A stretch of 21,051 nucleotides of DNA from CAYXVB01 sp964467785 (lineage in GTDB: Bacteria > Bdellovibrionota > UBA1018), in NCBI GenBank assembly GCA_964467785.1, contig CAYXVB010000054.1:1-21051 (forward strand), written 5' to 3'. The notes beneath the pieces were generated by a model. That model saw only the letters and a list, made by a program, of their open reading frames with translations. It did not search any database and was not told the DNA's origin. The translations under genes and the position numbers were made by a program. Within the stretch, counting starts at the first letter, position 1; each line of letters begins with the position of its first letter. This document shows positions 1-8,173 of the stretch, piece after piece.

Positions 1-1055
<1,055 letters not shown>

Positions 1056-1094
1056 ATAATAAACCTCGCTTTATTCCTTAAAATGGTGACTTTT

Positions 1095-1117
1095 GGGGAC
1101 TTGTCAAACGGGTCCCC
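1095..1117 (-). promoter_or_regulatory. Hairpin and possible -35 element in the grpE-dnaK spacer
   Basis: The 89-base grpE-dnaK spacer contains a perfect 6-bp inverted repeat, GGGGAC (1095-1100) and GTCCCC (1112-1117). Its loop holds a perfect minus-strand TTGACA (1102-1107), but no good -10 hexamer sits at the right distance. It could be a transcript-processing or partial attenuation hairpin, or part of a weak internal dnaK promoter. There is no U-tract, so it is not a standard terminator. Confidence 0.3.
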
Positions 1118-1144
1118 TGGTTGAAATGATCAAAAGCCCTGAAT

Positions 1145-1717
1145 TCAGCCATTACCGCCGCTGACGATCACGCGTGCAGGACGCAGCAGGCGTCCGTGCA
1201 GAGTGTATCCTTTGAGCTGCTCCCGGACGACGGTGCCAGCCGGATGAGCGGGCGAAGGCTCCTGGCCTACCGCTTCGTGCAGATTGGGATCAAAGGGCTT
1301 GGCACTGGTTTCGACGAGCTGCACGCCTTGTTTGTTGAGGGTCGCGCGGAATTGGCTGAGAACCATATGAATGCCGTCTGAAAGGGTCTTTTCCGTGGTC
1401 GGCGGCATATGCTCGAGCGCACGCTCAAGGTTGTCGACGACCTGCAAAAGATCGCGAGCAAGGGACTCCCAACCGAATTTGAGGAGGTCGGAGCGCTCCT
1501 TGATCTGACGCCTCTTGAAGTTGTCAAAATCCGCGTAAAGGTAAAGGTACTTCTGCTCCTTTTCCTTTACCTGGGCTTCGAGCTCTTGAATGCGCTTTTG
1601 CAGCTCGGCGACCGGTGCGCCTTGAGAGTTGCCGGTGCCATCGGCCTGCTGCTGCTGTTGGGCGGCCTGGTTATTTTCGCCGGCGCCGTTTTGATTCGAC
1701 TTGATGTTAGAATCCAT
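1145..1717 (-). CDS. grpE: GrpE nucleotide exchange factor for DnaK
   Basis: A 190-residue protein. It has a low-complexity Gln/Asn-rich N-terminus (residues 1-33), a charged coiled-coil segment (LQKRIQELEAQVKEKEQKY), the conserved YLYADFDNFKRR region, and a C-terminal beta-domain with LHEAVGQEP, GYTLHGRLLRPARVIVS. These are the hallmarks of GrpE, which dimerises and releases ADP from DnaK. Length is normal for the family. The ATG at 1717 has AGGGAG about 12 bases upstream. It is the first gene of the grpE-dnaK unit and is probably driven by the promoter at 1780-1807. The poly-Gln stretch is a slightly unusual extension, but such N-termini vary widely in GrpE. Confidence 0.96.
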   Translation of the reverse strand: MDSNIKSNQNGAGENNQAAQQQQQADGTGNSQGAPVAELQKRIQELEAQVKEKEQKYLYLYADFDNFKRRQIKERSDLLKFGWESLARDLLQVVDNLERALEHMPPTTEKTLSDGIHMVLSQFRATLNKQGVQLVETSAKPFDPNLHEAVGQEPSPAHPAGTVVREQLKGYTLHGRLLRPARVIVSGGNG

Positions 1718-1779
1718 GAGTGAACTTAACTCCCTGACATCCCTGGGGTTGATTGCAATGCAGTTCGGGTCGTACCTTC

Positions 1780-1807
1780 AATATGGTGATGACCCCTGAG
1801 TAGTCAA
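1780..1807 (-). promoter_or_regulatory. Predicted promoter of grpE-dnaK
   Basis: On the minus strand, TTGACT (complement of 1802-1807) is followed after 16 bases by CATATT (complement of 1780-1785). This gives a sigma-70-like pair about 60-90 bases upstream of the grpE start. The -10 region reads CACCATATT, which also resembles the CCCCATnT element of sigma-32 heat-shock promoters, so a heat-shock or dual-use promoter is possible. No CIRCE inverted repeat was found here. Confidence 0.45.
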
Positions 1808-1825
1808 ATCCGGAGCCAAAAAAAG

Positions 1826-1876
1826 GTATCCGCTTCCTTTTTGATACGCGGTGCGTTGCAAAAAGGAAGCGGATAC
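1826..1876. repeat. Perfect 17-bp inverted repeat, terminator-like on the minus strand
   Basis: Two 17-base arms (1826-1842 and 1860-1876) are exact reverse complements, separated by 17 bases. On the minus strand the second arm is followed at once by a run of seven T (complement of 1818-1824), which gives the stem-plus-U-tract of an intrinsic terminator. It lies between grpE (minus) and a plus-strand gene, so a minus-strand terminator here would stop antisense transcription coming from the hemW side. It may alternatively be a copy of a dispersed palindromic repeat or a protein-binding site. Confidence 0.7.
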
Positions 1877-1883
1877 TTCGGAG

Positions 1884-2687
1884 GTGTTGACTCAAACGAC
1901 AAAAGGCACGGTTGGCACCGTCTTGCTGGACATAGCGCCCGCCCTATCGGGACAAGAACAGCCAGCTGTTGCAGAGAAAAACAGAGTTTTTTCGCGGGCT
2001 GGCTCGTTCGCCAGTGTGATGCTGGATGACAAGCTAAACGCCGGATTGATGGCCGATCTGGGATATGAATGCGGGAACTTCGTCAAAAAAATCTATATGA
2101 GTGGTAAGACGTTGGCGAGCGAGGCCTTGGCGAAGACAGCAAAACCTCTCAGTACCATCAAATTCAAGAGCGGCGTGCAAGACATGGAGTTTTTTCATTA
2201 CTCCAAAGGACAAGGGCTTAAAGACCTTCTTAACCCCGAAGAGGTCGATCGCGATTTGGCGCACAAGAGGGCGCTCGGTGACGGTAGTTACGAGAAGATG
2301 TTTCTTTGGTACCGCACGCGACAAGTGGATAGTTGGAGAATGTGGCGTCGCGTTCACTATCTCGCCGAAGATCCTGAGTCATCCAAATACCTTGGGAGTG
2401 TTAATCTCCGGTTTTTTCTTAATCCCGCCGCCAAGACAATCACCTGGGATGAGGCGGTGTGGCGCCAAGCTCTGAATGAGATTGCCAAGCGATATCCAGG
2501 CTTGCAGAAGGCCTGCGGTACGGATCTCACCATCCGCGTGCCCGACACCTTTAAAACCGTCTATTTCAACCAACTGCTTTTTATGATTTCGGAGGACAGT
2601 GGTATCGACGTCGTCGACTTTCAAACGCAGGAGTGGTTTCAGTTGATCTCTCCTGACAGTATCGCCTCGACCCGCGTGTCACAGTAA
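1884..2687 (+). CDS. Hypothetical protein, unrecognised
   Basis: An open frame on the plus strand with coherent codon use. I recognise no family. It has no signal peptide or membrane segment, so it is probably cytoplasmic. The C-terminal two thirds is rich in aromatic residues (FLWYRTRQVDSWRMWRRVHY, WDEAVWRQ, QEWFQLISP). The start is unresolved. The frame is open from GTG 1851, but that codon lies inside the inverted repeat. GTG 1884 or TTG 1887 follow a GGAG that is too close, and ATG 2020 is the first ATG. With GTG 1884 the product is 267 residues. The stop at 2685-2687 is one base from the stop of the convergent hemW. One hand-counted line (2161-2220) has 26/60 G+C and another (2461-2520) has 34/60, so composition is uneven. 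Confidence 0.6.
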   Translation: MLTQTTKGTVGTVLLDIAPALSGQEQPAVAEKNRVFSRAGSFASVMLDDKLNAGLMADLGYECGNFVKKIYMSGKTLASEALAKTAKPLSTIKFKSGVQDMEFFHYSKGQGLKDLLNPEEVDRDLAHKRALGDGSYEKMFLWYRTRQVDSWRMWRRVHYLAEDPESSKYLGSVNLRFFLNPAAKTITWDEAVWRQALNEIAKRYPGLQKACGTDLTIRVPDTFKTVYFNQLLFMISEDSGIDVVDFQTQEWFQLISPDSIASTRVSQ

Positions 2688-2688
2688 C

Positions 2689-3804
2689 TTAACTCAGGGC
2701 CGCGATGACCTGGTCGGAGAGCGCAAAGCCGCGGGCGGTCAAGCGCAGGCGTTCGGGGTGATCGGGGTGGGCTTCAAGAAGACCTTCGGCGGTCATCTGG
2801 GCGGCGCGAGCGCGGCGCAGTTCATTGTCGAGCCACTCGGCCGGAAAGCCCTCCGAGAGACGAAGCGCAAGCATCCATCGCTCAAGGTTGCGCTGTTCTG
2901 GAGTCAGCGTCTCGGTCCACTCCACTGCAGGCTGGTCCCGCTCAAGCAGTTCGGCGTATTTGTGGAGCGAGGATACGTTTTTCCAGCGGCTAGCCGCGGT
3001 TTCGTCAAACGAATGGGCCGAGGGTCCAAGGCCCAGGTAGGAGCGGCCTTCCCAATAGCGCAGGTTGTGGCGCGCGCGCCGGCCAGGCCGGGCAAAATTC
3101 GAAATCTCGTAATGCTCAAAGCCGTGGCCCTGCATCACGCGGTCGATCAGGAGGAGATGGGCGAGCTGCGTATCCTCGTCGGGCAGCTCCTTGGCCATGC
3201 GGTGATGTGGCGGGAGGGTGAGCAGATAGCAGCTCAGGTGCGTGATCGGAAAACGAGTCAGCGCCTTCATCGCCTCCTCGACATTCTCGAGCGACTGGCC
3301 TGGAACTCCGCAGAGCAAGTCGACCGAGACGTTGTCGAAGCCGGCGGAAAATACGTCATCTAGCGCCCGAAGCGCGGCATCCCGCGAATGCACTCGGCCG
3401 AGGCGGGTCAGCAGATCCTCGCGCATCGACTGCACGCCCATGCTTACGCGGTTCACCCCGAAGGCGCGGTAAGCCTTCATGCGTTCGCGCTCGATCGAGG
3501 ATGGGTTGGCCTCTATAGTCCATTCAGTCGCCGGAGTCACGCGAGTATGGCGCCAAAGCGGTTCGAGCGCGCGAGCCATCGAGTCGGGCGGAGTCATCGA
3601 GGGGGTGCCGCCGCCGAAAAAGATCGTATCCAGTTCGGGCGTCAAACGGGGAGCCATGTGTTCCACTTCGCGCCGGAGGGCGCTTTCAAAGCGGCCGGCA
3701 TCGCCTTCGCGCGTGCGCTCCTGGCCGATCGAGTAAAAGTCGCAGTAGTGGCACTTGGCTTCGCAGAAAGGAAAGTGCACGTAGAGCGAAGAGATTCGTG
3801 ACAT
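2689..3804 (-). CDS. hemW: HemW-type radical SAM protein (heme chaperone; often annotated as coproporphyrinogen III oxidase-like)
   Basis: 371 residues from ATG 3804. The radical-SAM cluster motif C14xxxC18xxC21 (FCEAKCHYCDFY) is followed by GGGTPS (residues 64-69), SMGVQS, DLLCGVPGQ and the HemW-typical NLRYWEGRSYLGLGPSAHS. The CHYCDF form, rather than the CxYCxC of true HemN, points to HemW, which binds heme and a 4Fe-4S cluster and delivers heme to respiratory proteins. Coproporphyrinogen oxidase activity is not expected. An upstream TTG at 3828 is in frame, but AGAGAG sits about 9 bases before ATG 3804, so the shorter start is preferred. It is convergent with the hypothetical gene at its 3' end (1-base gap) and divergent from the PilZ gene, 91 bases away. 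Confidence 0.92.
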   Translation of the reverse strand: MSRISSLYVHFPFCEAKCHYCDFYSIGQERTREGDAGRFESALRREVEHMAPRLTPELDTIFFGGGTPSMTPPDSMARALEPLWRHTRVTPATEWTIEANPSSIERERMKAYRAFGVNRVSMGVQSMREDLLTRLGRVHSRDAALRALDDVFSAGFDNVSVDLLCGVPGQSLENVEEAMKALTRFPITHLSCYLLTLPPHHRMAKELPDEDTQLAHLLLIDRVMQGHGFEHYEISNFARPGRRARHNLRYWEGRSYLGLGPSAHSFDETAASRWKNVSSLHKYAELLERDQPAVEWTETLTPEQRNLERWMLALRLSEGFPAEWLDNELRRARAAQMTAEGLLEAHPDHPERLRLTARGFALSDQVIAALS

Positions 3805-3895
3805 GGTTGGAAGCTCTCTACCAAGCAAGCCCGGGAAATGGGAGAGAAAATGAGCCCTTGCCGGGCGGCTTCTCCTCAGGGAAAATCAAAGGAAG

Positions 3896-4627
3896 ATGGC
3901 TCAGGACCAGTCCCAAGAAGCGCCCGTTTCGAAGTTCGTCCTGGTAACCTCCCCCGTGGAGCTGCGCAAGCTCTTCAATTCTGCGGTCGATAATCAAGTG
4001 CGCGCCCTGGTGCAGATCGAAGAGGTTCGCCTTGAACTGGTCGTCTCGGACCAAAGCCTATTTGGCAAGCAGATCGTGCTTTGCGCGCCACATCCGGCCG
4101 ACGGATTGCTTTTCGAGAAGAGGTGGCGCGCGGGCAAGTCGGCCAAAATCCTCCTGTTCGTAAAAAATCAGGCGATCATCGCGTTTCAGACCAAGCTGCT
4201 TTCCATGTTCGAGCCTGAGTATAAGTTCGAGTTTCCCTCCAAAGTTTTCAAGATGCAGCGCCGAAGGAAGGCGCGCTACGTGATCCCGCGTGGACTTGAG
4301 ATCCTCGTCGAAATCCCGAATCCCGAAGGACGGGGCGAGCCGCTCAGGCGCAGGCTCGTGGACATCAGCACGGAAGGGATTTCGTTCCGAGTCGTGTCCC
4401 GGCGCGAAGCGAGTTATTTCCTCAAGGGCCGGATCATCAATGGCATCCGCGTGACACTGCAAGGTGTCTCCATATCGATGGATGGTGAGGTGCGTTCGCA
4501 GCTGCCCATGAAAGAAGGATCCGCCGAAACGATCAAGGTGGGGCTCAAGATTGTGCGAATCGAGCCTGAAGATCTCGAATACCTCACTAGCTTCATTTTC
4601 GTTTACGGTCTGGGCACGTTGGAGTGA
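3896..4627 (+). CDS. PilZ-domain protein, probable c-di-GMP receptor
   Basis: 243 residues. The C-terminal half carries both PilZ signatures: RxxxR within QRRRKAR (R123 and R127) and DxSxxG (D156, S158, G161 in DISTEGISF). These residues bind cyclic di-GMP in the family. The first ~115 residues form a separate beta-rich-looking domain that could be a YcgR-N-like module, as in flagellar brake proteins, but I cannot confirm that from sequence alone. It has no signal peptide or membrane helix, so it is cytoplasmic. AAAGGAAG lies immediately before the ATG at 3896, a tight Shine-Dalgarno. It stands alone between divergent hemW and convergent RRM gene, so its output (motility, adhesion or surface behaviour) cannot be inferred from neighbours. 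Confidence 0.9.
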   Translation: MAQDQSQEAPVSKFVLVTSPVELRKLFNSAVDNQVRALVQIEEVRLELVVSDQSLFGKQIVLCAPHPADGLLFEKRWRAGKSAKILLFVKNQAIIAFQTKLLSMFEPEYKFEFPSKVFKMQRRRKARYVIPRGLEILVEIPNPEGRGEPLRRRLVDISTEGISFRVVSRREASYFLKGRIINGIRVTLQGVSISMDGEVRSQLPMKEGSAETIKVGLKIVRIEPEDLEYLTSFIFVYGLGTLE

Positions 4628-4685
4628 GTGATTCGGGGGGACTCGAATGTCGCCGGGACCCTAGTTGGGGCTGACTATCAACAAG

Positions 4686-4720
4686 AAGGCCCGGATCACC
4701 GATCGGGCGACCCGGGCCTT
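4686..4720. terminator. GC-rich hairpin between convergent PilZ and RRM genes, likely bidirectional terminator
   Basis: AAGGCCCGG (4686-4694) pairs perfectly with CCGGGCCTT (4712-4720) around a 17-base loop that contains a further small palindrome. It lies between the PilZ stop (4627) and the RRM stop (4751). Only short T-rich sequence follows on the minus strand (CTTGTTG) and none on the plus strand, so efficient intrinsic termination is uncertain. Confidence 0.5.
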
Positions 4721-4750
4721 AGGGATTATCGGACTGAAAGAGCGAGGGGC

Positions 4751-5155
4751 TTACCAGCCGCCGCCTTCGTCGCGGCCACGGCCACCGCCGCCACCGCGTC
4801 CGCCGCCGTAACCACCACGACCACCACCGCCGCCACCCGGACCGCGGCCACCGCCGCCCCGGCCGCCGCCGAAGCCACCGCCGCCACCACCACCAGAGCG
4901 GGGAGCTTGCTCGCGAGCTTCGTTCACGGTCAGGGGCCTGCCCATGAACTCGTGGCCGTTGAGGGCCTCGATCGCTTTCTGAGCGTCTTCAGGCGACGCC
5001 ATCTCCACGAACCCGAAGCCGCGCGAGCGGCCCGTCTCACGGTCGTTCAGGATACGTACGGATGCGACCTGGCGGCCGTCAGCCCCAAACAGGGCCTCGA
5101 GCTGGCTTTCTTCCGCAGTAAAAGGCAGGTTACCGACAAAGAGCTTCTTGGTCAT
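4751..5155 (-). CDS. Glycine-rich RRM RNA-binding protein
   Basis: 134 residues from ATG 5155. A single RNA-recognition motif occupies residues 3-80, with RNP2 LFVGNL (5-10) and RNP1 RGFGFVEM (45-52), the latter holding the aromatic residues that stack on RNA bases. Residues 88-134 are almost only Gly with Arg, Phe and Tyr (RGG-like runs), ending DEGGGW. This is the layout of small bacterial Rbp proteins, also known in cyanobacteria and several proteobacteria, where some are cold-induced; RNA chaperone activity is inferred. The frame is open upstream to 5263, but AAAGGAG lies 12-13 bases before ATG 5155 and the RRM begins directly after it. The antisense strand shows a long Ala/Thr-rich frame that is only the complement of the Gly repeats. 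Confidence 0.92.
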   Translation of the reverse strand: MTKKLFVGNLPFTAEESQLEALFGADGRQVASVRILNDRETGRSRGFGFVEMASPEDAQKAIEALNGHEFMGRPLTVNEAREQAPRSGGGGGGGFGGGRGGGGRGPGGGGGGRGGYGGGRGGGGGRGRDEGGGW

Positions 5156-5478
5156 AGGTCTACGGGGACTCCTTTCAAGTCCTTCATTGGGCAACGACTT
5201 GTTTTTTGAAGCGCGTCCGGAGCCGGAACTAAGATTGAGCGAGAGACCGAGGCGAGCTAGCAAAAAGCAAATACGTTTTGTTTAAGGTTAATCCCGTGCA
5301 CATGGGGTGTCCAGCCCATTCCCCCGGCGCGGCGCGCGCGCCAAAAAGCTGTCGCAAGCGCGTGCGGCAGCGATTGTGAAAGCCTGTGTCTTCTCGGACC
5401 TCCGCTCCGGCGCGGCGAGTCAGGCGATCGGCCAAATGCCTGTGGCAATCGGCCCGAAAACCCTCTACTTTCAAACCT
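5156..5478. other. 323-base divergent intergenic region, no gene seen
   Basis: This stretch separates the RRM gene (minus) from the M16 peptidase gene (plus), so it should hold both promoters and leader sequences. Next to the RRM gene I see only its AAAGGAG Shine-Dalgarno. An A/T-rich patch at about 5261-5292 is the best place for a promoter, but no convincing -35/-10 pair stands out on either strand. Short open frames here have no recognisable product. Confidence 0.5.
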
Positions 5479-8163
5479 ATGTCCACTCGCAACCTGCATC
5501 TTCCCGAAGAGATCCTCCTATCCAACGGCATTCCTGTGCTGCTGCAACATTATGATGGTCCCGTGGCCGCAACTTATTGGTGGATCAACACCGGAAGCGC
5601 CGATGAGAAGTCGGCCGAAGCGGGCTTCGCGCATTTCCTCGAGCACATGCTTTTCAAGGACGCTGCTGCGAAGGAAACGGGTCAGGCCTCTGAAGGACAA
5701 ACCGCCCGCGCGATCGAGTCGCTCGGTGGCGACATCAACGCTTACACGTCATTCGACCAGACAGTTTATCATGTCACCTGCGCCGAGCATCAGTGGGAGA
5801 AGGTGATCGACGCTTTCGGGATCATGGCGGCGCCGCAGAAGTTCCTCAAGCAGGACTTCGAGCGCGAGCGCGAGGTCATTCTCGAAGAGCTGCGCAAGAA
5901 CGAGGACTCTCCCGGTCGCATGCTCTTTCAGACGCTCTTTGGAAAAACCTTCCGCAAGCATCCTTATGGTCGCCCGGTGATCGGATTCACTCGCACGCTC
6001 AAAGCCGCGAAGGTGACCGACCTCGAAGCGTTTTACCGCAGGCGATATATTTCGGGCAGAATGGGCATCATCATGGTGGGCCCGATTGGCCAGGCGGGCG
6101 ATTCCAAGAACCCACGCCGCCGCAAGCTGATCCAGCAGCTCGAAAAGCGCTTTGGAAAAAAAGTGATTCCCTCCAAGGCGGCCGGCCCGGCCGAGCCGCG
6201 CGTCGTTGAGCCCGCTTTCCGCAAGGCGGGCACACCGATCTTTTCGCTCCTGCCGTTCGACGTGAAGACGCCGACGATCTCTGTGTCCTTCCGCGTGCCT
6301 GGTCTTGACCACGAAGATATCCCGGCGCTCGATCTCATCGGCGGGATCCTCGGCATGGGCGAGCTATCACGGCTTTATCAACGGCTTTTCTACCAGACTT
6401 CGCTCGCCACCGACGCCTCTGGCGGCGTATATGTTCCACGCGATCCGGGCATGATCTATTTTCAATCCGAAGTGGCTGAGATCGCCAAGGTCGCGGCTGC
6501 GACCGAGGAGATGATCCGCGAGATCCGACGCCTCCGTGACGAAGGACCGACCGCCGACGAGCTCGAACGCGTGATTACCAACGTGGAAAGCGAGCGGCTC
6601 TACTCGACGCAGACCGCCGACGGGATGGCGAGCCGGGTGGGGTACCTTAAGTTCGTTCTCGGTGACATGGACTATGACCGCAAGTACCTCGAGCAGCTGC
6701 GCGCGGTAGACTCGGCCAAGCTCCGCGAGGTCGCTCACCGTTACTTCGTCCCTGAGCGGATGGCTGGTGTGGTGCTCGTTCCGAAAGAGGAGTCCAAGTT
6801 CGAACTCGCTCCGCTGGAGGCCGTCGCGGAGTCCTTGCTCAAACCGGTCAGCTCGCATGCCAAGGTCGTTCCCGGTTCCAAGAAGTCCTCGGCCCGGAAG
6901 GGCAAGGCTCAAGTCGAGCTAATGAAACTTCCGTCCGGCATCCGCGTGGTGCATTTCGAGCGCCCGCATTCGCATGTGTTCAGCCTGCATGCGGCGATGC
7001 TCGGCGGCTTACGGCTTGAGCTTTCGCATCCGGTGACGACCAGCGGCCAGGACTGGGGTTCGAGCTACATGATGTCGCTGACCTGGACCAAAGGCACGGG
7101 CTCCGTCGACGCCCGTCAGATTGCTTCGATTGTCGAGGGACGCGCCGCGAGTCTTGATGGCTTCGCCGGCCGTAATACCGTGGGGCTCCAGATGACGGGC
7201 CTTGCCCGCGACTGGGACCGGCTCTCCGGTCTCTATCTCGACGTGCTACTCGGGGCGACCTTCCCGGAAGGCGAGGTCGATCATTCGCGGCGCGTGGCCG
7301 AGGACTCGGTGCGCGGCATCGAAGACCACAGCTCGCAGCTCTGTTCCAAGCTGTTTCTCGAGACGCTCTTTGAGAATCATCCCTACGGCAAGCTCACCAC
7401 GGGCTCGCTCGAGAGCTTGGCCGGCATCGACTCCGCCCGCTTGAAGGAATTCCATCGCCGTTGGGCGCGTCCGGAGCGCATGGTGATCGCGCTCTCTGGC
7501 AATATCCCGGCCTCGATGCTTGAGCTTTGGATGGAGGATCTCGAGGCGCGCGCCGGTCGGATCGCCGCGCAGTCCGACGCGCAACCGATCCAGCTTGAGA
7601 GCGAACCCGATCTCAAGGGTCCGCGCTGGGTCGAAAAGACGCTTGGCCGCGAGCAGACGCATATCCTCGTCGGAGGTCTTGGCACGACCCTCCGGTCGGA
7701 AGACCGCTACGCGCTCCGCCTGATGCAGACGATCCTCGGCGGTCAGAGCGGCCGCTTGTTCATCGAGCTGCGCGAAAAGAAGTCGCTGGCCTATTCGGTA
7801 TCGCCAGTGAGCTTCGAGGGCATGGAGCGCGGTTATGCGGGCACTTACATCGCTTGCGCGCCACAAAAGCGCAAAGAGGCCATCGACGGCATCCGCGCAG
7901 TGCTTGAGAAGCTCGCCACCAAGGGGCCGACTGCGGCCGAGATGGCGAGGGCCAAAGAGTTCTTCCTCGGACGGCGCGCCATGGACATGCAGAGCGACTC
8001 CGCGCTGGCCGCCCATTACGGCCTTGAGACGCTTTACGGCATCCCGCTCAGCGAAGATGACGAAGTGGTGCGCAAGGTTCACGCGCTGACCGCGCGGAAG
8101 GTCCAGGACGTGTGCCGTAAGTATCTGATTGAGCCCCATATGGTGACCTCCGTCGTCGGGTGA
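5479..8163 (+). CDS. M16-family zinc metallopeptidase, two fused halves (active plus degenerate)
   Basis: 894 residues from ATG 5479, containing two M16 (insulinase/pitrilysin-type) modules in one chain. The N-terminal half has the inverted zinc motif HxxEH (H52-H56 in HFLEH) and the expected third ligand E132 in REVILEE, 76 residues on, so it should be catalytic. A Lys/Ser-rich linker at about 454-476 leads to a second half with the M16 fold landmarks (NHPYG, GGQSGRLFIELREKKSLAYSV) but no HxxEH. Such halves form the closed chamber around peptide substrates. No signal peptide is seen, so it is probably a cytoplasmic peptide-degrading enzyme. The frame extends upstream to GTG 5386, but that stretch is not M16-like. 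No good ribosome site precedes the chosen ATG. corA follows 10 bases later. Confidence 0.93.
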   Translation: MSTRNLHLPEEILLSNGIPVLLQHYDGPVAATYWWINTGSADEKSAEAGFAHFLEHMLFKDAAAKETGQASEGQTARAIESLGGDINAYTSFDQTVYHVTCAEHQWEKVIDAFGIMAAPQKFLKQDFEREREVILEELRKNEDSPGRMLFQTLFGKTFRKHPYGRPVIGFTRTLKAAKVTDLEAFYRRRYISGRMGIIMVGPIGQAGDSKNPRRRKLIQQLEKRFGKKVIPSKAAGPAEPRVVEPAFRKAGTPIFSLLPFDVKTPTISVSFRVPGLDHEDIPALDLIGGILGMGELSRLYQRLFYQTSLATDASGGVYVPRDPGMIYFQSEVAEIAKVAAATEEMIREIRRLRDEGPTADELERVITNVESERLYSTQTADGMASRVGYLKFVLGDMDYDRKYLEQLRAVDSAKLREVAHRYFVPERMAGVVLVPKEESKFELAPLEAVAESLLKPVSSHAKVVPGSKKSSARKGKAQVELMKLPSGIRVVHFERPHSHVFSLHAAMLGGLRLELSHPVTTSGQDWGSSYMMSLTWTKGTGSVDARQIASIVEGRAASLDGFAGRNTVGLQMTGLARDWDRLSGLYLDVLLGATFPEGEVDHSRRVAEDSVRGIEDHSSQLCSKLFLETLFENHPYGKLTTGSLESLAGIDSARLKEFHRRWARPERMVIALSGNIPASMLELWMEDLEARAGRIAAQSDAQPIQLESEPDLKGPRWVEKTLGREQTHILVGGLGTTLRSEDRYALRLMQTILGGQSGRLFIELREKKSLAYSVSPVSFEGMERGYAGTYIACAPQKRKEAIDGIRAVLEKLATKGPTAAEMARAKEFFLGRRAMDMQSDSALAAHYGLETLYGIPLSEDDEVVRKVHALTARKVQDVCRKYLIEPHMVTSVVG

Positions 8164-8173
8164 TCCGTCTCCA

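Noticed and set aside
1718..1825. Search for a CIRCE (HrcA-binding) inverted repeat upstream of grpE
   Set aside because: No TTAGCACTC-type arm pair is present on either strand.
4750..4900. Short near-repeats of GCC/CCA triplets, possible tandem repeat or CRISPR
   Set aside because: They are codon-level repeats of the Gly/Arg-rich tail. There is no constant repeat with unique spacers, so it is not a CRISPR array.
4628..5209. Plus-strand open frame very rich in Ala and Thr
   Set aside because: It is the complement of the glycine-rich tail of the RRM gene; the low-complexity codons keep the opposite strand open. It has no domain or ribosome site.
7246..8139. 297-residue minus-strand open frame within the M16 gene
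   Set aside because: Shadow frame; it shows no signal peptide, domain or ribosome site.
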